Source of the DNA: an uncultured Tabrizicola sp.
GTDB taxonomy: Bacteria > Pseudomonadota > Alphaproteobacteria > Rhodobacterales > Rhodobacteraceae
Reading direction: 5' to 3'
NCBI GenBank assembly: GCA_937858255.1
Contig: CALLZQ010000694.1
Coordinates: 1-12,543, forward strand
DNA length: 12,543 bases
Of this stretch, positions 5,922 to 12,543 are shown in pieces. The translations under genes and the position numbers were made by a program. The notes beneath the pieces are model-generated. The model worked only from the letters and a program-made list of their open reading frames with translations, did not search any database and was not told the origin of the DNA. Each line of letters begins with the position of its first letter. The first letter of the stretch is position 1.

Positions 5922-6921
5922 ATGACCCCCGACCCCCAGACCCACGCGCTTGTGGCCGAGATTGAGCGTCTGGGGGCACGGCTGGCCGAGGCGCGGGCCT
6001 CGATCAACCGGCGGTTCATCGGGCAGGACAGGGTGGTGGATCTGGTGCTGTCGGCCATGCTCTGCGGGGGGCATGCACTGTTGGTGGGTCTGCCGGGTTT
6101 GGGCAAGACGCGGCTGGTCGATACGCTCTCGACCGTGATGGGGCTGGCGGGCAGCCGCATCCAGTTCACCCCCGACCTGATGCCCGCCGATATCCTGGGG
6201 GCAGAGGTGCTGGAGACCGGGCGGGATGGTGCGCGGGCCTTTCGGTTCATCGAAGGGCCGATCTTTTGCCAGCTTCTGATGGCGGATGAGATCAACCGTG
6301 CCAGCCCGCGGACGCAATCAGCGCTGTTGCAGGCGATGCAGGAAAAAGAGGTGACGATTGCCGGGCAGCATCGCCCGCTTGGCCGGCCCTTTCACGTTCT
6401 GGCGACCCAGAACCCGATCGAGCAAGAGGGAACCTATCCCCTGCCCGAGGCGCAGCTCGACCGTTTTCTGGTGCAGGTCGATGTCGATTACCCCGACCGC
6501 GCGACCGAGCGCGATATCCTGATCGCCACCACGGGTGGCCGCGGAGGTATTCACTGCCGAGGCCCTCTTGGCCGCGCAGGCGGGGTTGCGGCGGATGCGG
6601 GTGGGGGAGGCGGTGGTCGAGGCGATCCTTGACCTTGTCCGTGCCTGCCGCCCGGGTGAGGCCGAGGGGCGTGATCTGGCAGGCAGCCTGAGCTGGGGGC
6701 CGGGGCCGCGCGCCGCGCAGGCCCTGATGCTGACGGTGCGGGCGCGGGCGCTGCTGGATGGGCGGCTGGCGCCCTCGGTCGCCGATGTGGCGGCACTGGC
6801 CCGCCCGGTGCTGACGCATCGGATGTCGCTGTCCTTCGCCGCGCGGGCGCGGGGTGAGTCGCTGGCCGGTATCATCGACCGGGTGGCGGCGCGCACCCTG
6901 GGCCAAGAGGCCGCCGCGTGA
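5922..6921 (+). pseudogene. MoxR-family AAA+ ATPase, interrupted by a frameshift
   Basis: MoxR ATPases are chaperone-like AAA+ proteins acting with VWA-domain partners. The first part (5922 to about 6535) encodes RFIGQDRVVDLV, Walker A GLPGLGKT (residues 56-63), Walker B LLMADEIN (D122, E123), sensor 1 ATQNP (N164) and EAQLDRF. After IATTGG (residue 206) this frame degenerates into a Gly-rich peptide and stops at 6630-6632. The conserved lid domain resumes in the next frame from about 6535 (AAEVFTAEALLAAQ, then VVEAILDLVRACRPGE, GPGPRAAQ, LTHRMSLSF) to a stop at 6919-6921. A TGA at 6520-6522 in the second frame confines the shift to about 6523-6545, and one extra base or loss of 2 bases (or 2 plus whole codons) explains it. 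Repaired, it would be about 333 residues, normal for MoxR. No slippery heptamer is seen, so I favour mutation or sequencing error over programmed frameshifting. Confidence 0.85.
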
Positions 6922-7787
6922 CGCTTGACCTTCAGGCCCGGGCCGAAACGCTTGGCCAGTCGCTGCCCGCCCTTTTGGCCGAGGCAGAGCTTTTGGCCGC
7001 GACCGTGATGCTGGGCGAACATGGCCGGCGCCGGGCCGGGCAGGGTGATGAATTCTGGCAATATCGCTCGGCGGCGCCGGGTGATACCGCGCGGATGATC
7101 GACTGGCGCCGCTCGGCCCGGTCGGATCAGGCCTTTGTGCGGGAACGCGAATGGCAGGCGGCGCAATCGGTGACGCTCTGGGTCGATCCGGCGAAATCCA
7201 TGGGGTTTTCCGGTGACGGCGCGCGGGCGCCCAAATCAGACCGCGCCCGGCTGCTGGGCCTTGCGATTGCGGTCCTGTTGCTGCGCGGGGGCGAGCGGGT
7301 CGGTCTGGCAGGTGAAACCACGCCACCCCGCCCGGGGCGGGCGCAACTGTTGCGTCTGGCCTCGGCGATTGCGCGCGAGGATACGCCTGCCGATTACGGC
7401 ACGCCTGTGGCCACCGGCATGGTCGCGCATGGCCGTGCCCTGTTCCTGTCGGATTTTCTGGGCGATCTGGCCCCGCTGGAGGCGGCTTTGACGGCGGCGG
7501 CGGACCGTGGCGTCCGGGGCGCCCTGGTGCAGGTGTTGGACCCGGCGGAAGAGGAATTCCCCTTTCAGGGCCGCACCGTCTTTGAATCGATGGGCGGGGC
7601 CTTGCGGCATGAGACACAGCAGGCCGGCGATCTGCGGGCGCGCTATCTGGCGCGGTTGGCCGAGCGCAAGGCACGGCTGGCCGATCTGGGCCGCGCCGTG
7701 GGCTGGCATGTCACCAGCCATCACACCGGCCAGCCGGCGCAGGCGGCGCTGTTATGGATCTACCGCGCCTTGCAAGGGGGGCAATAG
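6918..7787 (+). CDS. DUF58 domain protein
   Basis: A 289-residue protein of the DUF58 family, the usual partner of MoxR. It shows GDEFWQYRSAAPGDTARMIDW, RRSARSDQAFVRERE (residues 62-79), then the VWA-like strand TLWVDPAKSM. The metal-site motif is degenerate: D90-P-A92-K-S94 rather than D-x-S-x-S. A central FLSDFLGDLAPLEAAL and a late ALVQVLDPAEEEFPF fit the VWA-like fold. No membrane helix is obvious, so it is probably cytoplasmic. Start GTG at 6918 overlaps the MoxR stop in GTGA, so translation is probably coupled; ribosomes stopping early at 6632 because of the MoxR frameshift would reach it less well. It is followed after 3 bases by the DUF4159 gene. Confidence 0.92.
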   Translation: MTLDLQARAETLGQSLPALLAEAELLAATVMLGEHGRRRAGQGDEFWQYRSAAPGDTARMIDWRRSARSDQAFVREREWQAAQSVTLWVDPAKSMGFSGDGARAPKSDRARLLGLAIAVLLLRGGERVGLAGETTPPRPGRAQLLRLASAIAREDTPADYGTPVATGMVAHGRALFLSDFLGDLAPLEAALTAAADRGVRGALVQVLDPAEEEFPFQGRTVFESMGGALRHETQQAGDLRARYLARLAERKARLADLGRAVGWHVTSHHTGQPAQAALLWIYRALQGGQ

Positions 7788-7790
7788 GCG

Positions 7791-10580
7791 ATGCTGATGC
7801 TTGGCCCGCTTGGCTTTGCCAGCCCCCTGCTGCTCTTGGCGCTGATCGCGCTGCCGGTGCTGTGGCTCTTGCTGCGGGCCGTGCCGCCGGCGCCGATCCG
7901 GCGGCGTTTTCCCGGGGTGGCGCTGCTCCTCGGCCTGACGGATGAGGATGCCGAGGCGGACAAGACCCCGTGGTGGCTCTTGCTCTTGCGGATGGCGGCG
8001 GTCGCGGCGGCCATCGTGGCCTTTGCCGGGCCAGTGCTGAACCCCCGGCAGGGGGCGGGCGGGACCGCCCCGATGCTGATCGCCATGGATGCGACATGGG
8101 CCGATGCCCGCGACTGGCCGCGGCGGATGGAAAAGCTGGCCGATCTGGTGGCCGAGGCCGGGCGGGATGCCCGCCCTGTGGCGGTGATCCGGTTGAGTGA
8201 CGCGCCGCAGGCCATTGCCTTTCAGACCGCCGATGCGCTGACGCCGCGCCTGGCCGGGATCACGCCGCAACCCTGGGCGCCGGGCGATCTTGCGGGCTGG
8301 CGCGGGGCCCTGCCCGAGGGCGGTTTTGACAGCTACTGGCTGTCCGACGGGCTGGCCTATCCGGGCCGCGACGATCTGGCCAAGGCCCTTTCTGCGCGCG
8401 GGAAACTCGTGGTGCTGGAAAGCCCGCGCCCGGTCCTTGCGCTGCATCCGCCCGCTTTCGCCGATGGTGCGGTGCAGATTGCCGCCAGCCGGTTGCCGGC
8501 GGGCGATCCGCTGACGGTCGAGGTGGTGGCACGCGGCCCCGATCCTGCCGGGATTGAGCGCGAGCTTGCGCGCCTGCCCTTGGACTTTGCCGCCGGCGCC
8601 ACGCGGGCCGAGGCGGCCCTGTCGCTGCCGCCCGAATTGCGCAACCGGATCACCCGGCTGGAAGTTGCGGGCCTGCGCTCTGCCGCCGCCGTCAGCCTGA
8701 CCGATGACAGCCTGAAACGCCGCAAGGTGGCGCTGGTCGGTGGCCGCGATGATCGTGAGGGGCTGCAACTCCTCTCGCCCACCCATTACCTGCGCCAGGC
8801 CCTCGCCCCGGTGGCCGATCTGATCGAGGGCAGCCTGACCGATCTCTTGCTGGCCTCGCCCGATGTGGTGATCCTCGCCGATGTGGCGCGGCTCAGTCAG
8901 GGTGAGAGCGACGCCCTGCTTGACTGGCTGGACAAGGGCGGGCTTTTGCTGCGCTTTGCCGGGCCGCAACTGGCCGCCAGCGATCTGAGCCGCAGCGCCG
9001 AGGACCCGCTGATGCCGGTGCGGCTGCGCGAAGGCGGGCGCACAGTCGGCGGCGCGATGAGTTGGGGAGAGCCGAAGGCGCTTGCCCCCTTTGCCGAGGG
9101 CAGCCCCTTTCATGGCCTGACCGTGCCCGAAGCGGTGCAGGTGACGGCGCAGGTGCTGGCCCAGCCGGACCCCGATCTGGCCGAGCGCACGCTTGCCGCG
9201 CTGGTGGATGGCACGCCGCTGGTCACGCGCAAGGCGGTGGGGCAGGGGCAGGTGGTGCTGTTTCACGTCACTGCCAATGCCGAGTGGTCTACGCTGCCCC
9301 TGTCGGGCCTGTTCATGCAGATGCTAGAGCGGCTGGCGGTCTCGACCCGCCACGCCCAGCCCGATGCCGCCGATCTGGCAGGGCAAATCTGGGTACCCGA
9401 GGTCTTGCTCGATGCCTATGGCCAGCCGCAGGATGCGGGGGACCGTCCCGGTGTGGCGGGGGAGACCCTTGCGGGGGCGATGACCGCCGGTCCGGGGCCG
9501 GATCTGCCGCCGGGTCTTTATGCCGGGGCCGAGCGGCGGGTGGCGCGGAAGGGGGGCGGCGGCGGGGCCGGGGGGGCCCCGGCCAGCGGGCCGCCCGGCG
9601 CCGCCATCGGCGGGGTGGAGGCCGCCGAGGAACGCTCGCTCAAGGGGCCGGTGCTGTCGGGGGCACTGATCCTTCTGCTGGCCGACATTCTGGCCGCGCT
9701 CTGGGTTGCAGGGCGGCTGGGCGGGATGGGGCGCGGGCTGGCGCTGCTGGCGCTGGTGGCGCTGATGCAGCCCGAGGCGGCGCCCGCGCAGACATCCGCG
9801 CCCGAAGCCGTCGCCGACCCTGCCGCCGATGCCCGGGCGATTGCGGCGACCAATCAACTGATCCTCGCCCATGTGATCACCGGCGATACGCGGGTGGATG
9901 AGGTGGCGCATCAGGGCCTGATCGGCCTTGGCGATGTGCTCTGGGCGCGCACCTCGGTCGAGCCGGGCCTGCCGCTGGCGGTCGATATCGAGGCGGATGA
10001 ACTGGCCTTTTACCCCTTTCTCTACTGGCCGATCTCGACCGCGCAGCCGCTGCCCTCGGCCAATGCCTATCGCAAGCTGAACGATTATCTGCGCACCGGC
10101 GGCATGATCCTGTTCGACACCCGCGACGGCGATCTGGCGGGCGGCGGCAACTCGGCGGAGGCGCAGCATCTGCAACGTATCGCCGCCGGGCTGGACATCC
10201 CGGCGCTGGAGGAAGTGCCGCGCGATCACGTCCTGACCCGCACCTTCTATCTATTGCAAGAATTTCCCGGGCGATCGCAGCGCGGGGCGGTCTGGGTCGA
10301 GGCAGCCCCGCCCGATGCCGAACAGGTCGAGGGGATGCCGTTTCGCAACCTCAATGACGGGGTGACGCCGGTGGTGATCGGCGGCAATGACTGGGCCTCG
10401 GCCTGGGCGGTGGATGGCAATGGCGTACCGCTCTTGCCCGTCGGGCGCGGCTTTACCGGCGAGCGGCAGCGCGAGATTGCCTATCGCTTCGGCGTCAATC
10501 TGGTGATGCATGTGCTGACCGGCAATTACAAATCCGATCAGGTGCATGTGCCGGCGCTCCTCGACAGGCTTGGCCAATGA
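7791..10580 (+). CDS. DUF4159 membrane protein with BatA-like N-terminus
   Basis: A 929-residue inner-membrane protein. The N-terminus has a double membrane segment typical of BatA-type proteins: FASPLLLLALIALPVLWLLLRA (about 10-31), PIRRRFPG, then WWLLLLRMAAVAAAIVAFAGP (about 61-82). A VWA-like region starts at APMLIAMDATW, where the D-x-S-x-S site is not preserved. Near residues 618-645 lies another membrane helix (GPVLSGALILLLADILAALWVAGRL), followed by a signal-peptide-like stretch ending APAQ. The DUF4159 domain begins about 687 (QLILAHVITGDTRVDEV) and includes FYPFLYWPI and YLRTGGMILFDTRDGDL. A Gly/Pro/Ala stretch at about residues 587-608 coincides with a palindromic repeat. The start has AAGGGGGG upstream and sits 3 bases after the DUF58 stop. 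Function is unknown; it is probably the membrane partner of the MoxR/DUF58 pair. Confidence 0.92.
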   Translation: MLMLGPLGFASPLLLLALIALPVLWLLLRAVPPAPIRRRFPGVALLLGLTDEDAEADKTPWWLLLLRMAAVAAAIVAFAGPVLNPRQGAGGTAPMLIAMDATWADARDWPRRMEKLADLVAEAGRDARPVAVIRLSDAPQAIAFQTADALTPRLAGITPQPWAPGDLAGWRGALPEGGFDSYWLSDGLAYPGRDDLAKALSARGKLVVLESPRPVLALHPPAFADGAVQIAASRLPAGDPLTVEVVARGPDPAGIERELARLPLDFAAGATRAEAALSLPPELRNRITRLEVAGLRSAAAVSLTDDSLKRRKVALVGGRDDREGLQLLSPTHYLRQALAPVADLIEGSLTDLLLASPDVVILADVARLSQGESDALLDWLDKGGLLLRFAGPQLAASDLSRSAEDPLMPVRLREGGRTVGGAMSWGEPKALAPFAEGSPFHGLTVPEAVQVTAQVLAQPDPDLAERTLAALVDGTPLVTRKAVGQGQVVLFHVTANAEWSTLPLSGLFMQMLERLAVSTRHAQPDAADLAGQIWVPEVLLDAYGQPQDAGDRPGVAGETLAGAMTAGPGPDLPPGLYAGAERRVARKGGGGGAGGAPASGPPGAAIGGVEAAEERSLKGPVLSGALILLLADILAALWVAGRLGGMGRGLALLALVALMQPEAAPAQTSAPEAVADPAADARAIAATNQLILAHVITGDTRVDEVAHQGLIGLGDVLWARTSVEPGLPLAVDIEADELAFYPFLYWPISTAQPLPSANAYRKLNDYLRTGGMILFDTRDGDLAGGGNSAEAQHLQRIAAGLDIPALEEVPRDHVLTRTFYLLQEFPGRSQRGAVWVEAAPPDAEQVEGMPFRNLNDGVTPVVIGGNDWASAWAVDGNGVPLLPVGRGFTGERQREIAYRFGVNLVMHVLTGNYKSDQVHVPALLDRLGQ
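9551..9611. repeat. GC palindromic element inside the DUF4159 gene
   Basis: Inner arms GGCCGGGG (9566-9573) and CCCCGGCC (9577-9584) are a perfect 8-bp stem with loop GGG; outer arms GGCGGC (9558-9563) and GCCGCC (9590-9595) also match. It opens with GGGGGGCGG (as at 4444-4452) and closes with 18 bases (9594-9611) identical at 16 positions to 4468-4485. In the protein it encodes a Gly-rich linker and PGAAIG, in the same phase as PGAPIG in the transporter tail. I infer two diverged copies of one element; low complexity makes part of the similarity uncertain. Confidence 0.5.
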
Positions 10581-12543
10581 CCCAGACACTGATCTTTGAC
10601 CCGCTGATCCCCTGGCCGCTGATCTGGGCGGCTTCGTTGGCCAGCCTTGTGCTGATCGCCTTCGCGCTGTGGCGCGGTCTGCCGGGGTGGTGGCTGCGGG
10701 CGCTGGCCGCTATGGCGGTAATCGCGGCGCTGGCCAACCCCGCGCTGCAAGAGGAAGAGCGCGCGGCGCAATCCGATATTGTCATTGCCGTGGTGGACGA
10801 GAGCGCCAGCCAGCAATTGACCGGCCGCCCCGATCAGTCAGCCGCCGCCCTCTCGGCGTTGCAGGCCGAGGTCGCGGCGCTGGAGAATACCGAACTGAGG
10901 GTCCTGCGCCTGGGCGACGGGGCCGAGGATGCCGGCACCCTGGCCATGACCGCACTGGCCGAGGCGGTGGCCGAAGAACCGCGCGCCCGCATCGCCGGCG
11001 CGGTGCTGATCACCGATGGGCAGGTGCATGATCTGGGCGTGGCGCCGAACCTGCCCGCGCCGCTGCATGTGCTGCTGACCGGGCGCAAGAGCGACTGGGA
11101 CCGTCGCCTGATTGTCAAGAATGCACCGGCCTTTGCCATCCTCGGCGAAGAGATCAAGCTGACCCTGCGCATCGAGGATGAGGGCGATGTGCCCGCTTCT
11201 GCCGGGGGAATGGTCGATCTGACCATCGCGGTCGATTCCGATGTGCCGCGCAGCTATGCCGTCCCCGTCGGTCAGGATCTGGAACTGCCCGTGACGCTGC
11301 CCCACGGCGGCATGAACGTCCTGCAATTCAGCCTTGCCCCCGCGCCGGGGGAACTGACCGACCGCAACAATGCCGCTGTCGTGCAGATCAATGGCGTGCG
11401 CGACCGGCTGCGGGTGCTGCTGGTCTCGGGAGAGCCGCATGCGGGCGAGCGGGTCTGGCGCAACCTGCTGAAATCCGACGCCTCGGTGGACCTTGTGCAT
11501 TTCACCATCCTGCGCCCGCCGGAAAAGCAGGATGGCATACCGGTGAGTGAGCTGTCGCTGATCGCCTTTCCGACGCGCGAGTTGTTCGTGGAAAAGATTG
11601 ACGAGTTTGATCTGATCGTGTTTGACCGCTACCGGATGCGGGGCATCCTGCCGATGTCCTATATGGAGAATATCGTCAATTACGTCCGCAAGGGCGGCAC
11701 GGTGCTGGTGGCGGCGGGGCCGGAATATGGCGCGGTGGATTCGCTCTGGCGTTCGCCCCTGGCTGAGATCCTGCCGGCGGACCCTACCGCGCGGGTGGTG
11801 GAACAGGGCTTCCGCCCCGAACTGACCGACCTTGGCCGCCGTCACCCGGTGACCGAGGGGCTGGAGGCCTTGGCGCCCGAGGGTGGCTGGGGCCGCTGGT
11901 TCCGCATGGTCGATGTGACGCCCCGCGCCGGGCAGGTGGTGATGCAGGGGCCGGATCAGCGGCCATTGCTGATCCTTAACCGGGTCGATCAGGGGCGGGT
12001 GGCGATCCTCGCCTCGGATCAGGCATGGCTCTGGGGCCGGGGGTTTGAGGGGGGCGGGCCGCAACTGGAACTCCTCCGCCGTCTGGCCCACTGGATGCTG
12101 AAAGAACCTGAACTGGAGGAAGAGGCGCTGACGGCAACGGTCGCCGATCAGGTCCTGACCATCACCCGCCGCAGCGTGGCGCCCGAGCCGCCGGGTGAGG
12201 TGACGGTGACGGCCCCCGATGGTGCCGAGGTGGCCTTGCCGATGGCTGAGGTTTCGCCCGGGCAACATGAGGTGGTCTGGGCCGCGCCGATGACAGGCCT
12301 CTACCGTCTGCGTCAGGGCGAGCTGGAGCGGGTGGTGGCGGTCGGCCCCTCGGCCCCGCGCGAATTCGTGCAGACGATTGCCAGCGGCGATCCCCTCACG
12401 CCGGTGGTGGCGCCGGGGCAGGGCGGGATCCTGCGGATCGAGGATGGCCTGCCCGACCTGCGTACGGTGCGCGAGGGGCGGCCCGCCGCCGGGCGCGGCT
12501 GGATCGGCATCACCCCGCGCGGCGCCTATCTGACGCAGGATGT
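10577..12543 (+). CDS. VWA/GATase1-like membrane protein, C-terminus beyond right edge
   Basis: 655 residues are visible and the frame is open at the window end. Two N-terminal membrane helices (about 14-34 and 39-57) precede a VWA-like region: IVIAVVDESAS with an intact D74-x-S76-x-S78 metal site, then VLITDGQVHD (D147). From about residue 277 there is a class-I glutamine-amidotransferase-like fold (LRVLLVSGEPHAGERVWRN, IVFDRYRM, YVRKGGTVLVAAGPEY), with no obvious catalytic Cys, so it is probably not an active amidotransferase. A beta-rich region follows, and members of this type usually end in a membrane helix, which would lie just outside. The ATG at 10577 overlaps the DUF4159 stop (ATGA), marking it as the fourth operon gene. 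Function is unknown; the intact metal site makes it the likeliest ligand-binding VWA partner of the cluster. Confidence 0.88.
   Translation, partial: MTQTLIFDPLIPWPLIWAASLASLVLIAFALWRGLPGWWLRALAAMAVIAALANPALQEEERAAQSDIVIAVVDESASQQLTGRPDQSAAALSALQAEVAALENTELRVLRLGDGAEDAGTLAMTALAEAVAEEPRARIAGAVLITDGQVHDLGVAPNLPAPLHVLLTGRKSDWDRRLIVKNAPAFAILGEEIKLTLRIEDEGDVPASAGGMVDLTIAVDSDVPRSYAVPVGQDLELPVTLPHGGMNVLQFSLAPAPGELTDRNNAAVVQINGVRDRLRVLLVSGEPHAGERVWRNLLKSDASVDLVHFTILRPPEKQDGIPVSELSLIAFPTRELFVEKIDEFDLIVFDRYRMRGILPMSYMENIVNYVRKGGTVLVAAGPEYGAVDSLWRSPLAEILPADPTARVVEQGFRPELTDLGRRHPVTEGLEALAPEGGWGRWFRMVDVTPRAGQVVMQGPDQRPLLILNRVDQGRVAILASDQAWLWGRGFEGGGPQLELLRRLAHWMLKEPELEEEALTATVADQVLTITRRSVAPEPPGEVTVTAPDGAEVALPMAEVSPGQHEVVWAAPMTGLYRLRQGELERVVAVGPSAPREFVQTIASGDPLTPVVAPGQGGILRIEDGLPDLRTVREGRPAAGRGWIGITPRGAYLTQD

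Noticed and set aside
6537..6640. Programmed frameshifting in moxR
   Set aside because: I found no slippery heptamer and no defined downstream stem in the 6523-6545 interval, and the shift is not a known feature of MoxR genes. A mutation or sequencing error is simpler.
7752..9266. 504-codon minus-strand open frame
   Set aside because: Antisense of the DUF4159 gene with Gln/Arg/His-rich low-information sequence and no domain.
10838..12268. 476-codon minus-strand open frame
   Set aside because: Antisense of the VWA/GATase-like gene, whose metal-site and membrane motifs are clear; the antisense product has the usual shadow composition.

Overview
The window looks like chromosomal DNA of a high-GC alphaproteobacterium, most likely a Rhodobacteraceae member related to Paracoccus or Rhodobacter. 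This rests on the strong G/C third-position bias, on the housekeeping genes (polA, a DUF1285 gene, a CHCC zinc-finger gene) and on the MoxR-DUF58-DUF4159 cluster. The species assignment is inference. No tRNA, rRNA, CRISPR array, transposase or phage gene is visible.

Layout. Positions 1-2069 (minus) hold the N-terminal three quarters of DNA polymerase I; the polymerase domain runs off the left edge. A 65-residue membrane protein (2181-2378, plus) is followed by a GNAT acetyltransferase (2581-3057, plus). The 200 bases before the acetyltransferase contain a 16-codon reading frame with consecutive Phe-Tyr-Trp codons and several competing hairpins, so they look like an attenuator leader. A small CHCC zinc-finger protein (3082-3267, minus) is convergent with the acetyltransferase. 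Next comes a drug/metabolite (EamA-type) transporter (3562-4674, plus), preceded by what I read as a ykkC-class riboswitch (about 3405-3525). It faces a hydroxypyruvate-isomerase-like gene (4254-5258, minus), which is coupled by TGATG to a DUF1285 gene (5258-5860, minus). These two convergent genes overlap by 421 bases because neither has a stop codon near the normal end of its domain. A GC palindrome lies in the overlap.

From 5922 rightwards lies a tightly packed operon: a MoxR AAA+ ATPase broken by a frameshift near 6523-6545, a DUF58 protein, a DUF4159 membrane protein, and a VWA/GATase-like membrane protein that runs off the right edge. Starts and stops overlap or nearly touch (GTGA, a 3-base gap, ATGA). 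MoxR, DUF58 and VWA membrane proteins commonly occur together and are thought to form a chaperone-like envelope system, but the function of this alphaproteobacterial version is not established.

Best candidates for new biology are (1) the Phe-Tyr-Trp leader upstream of an acetyltransferase, (2) the ykkC-class riboswitch with an extra 5' helix and a visible start-codon-blocking stem upstream of an EamA transporter, and (3) two related GC palindromes, one in the antisense tails of two convergent genes and one inside the DUF4159 gene, read in the same phase in both plus-strand proteins.
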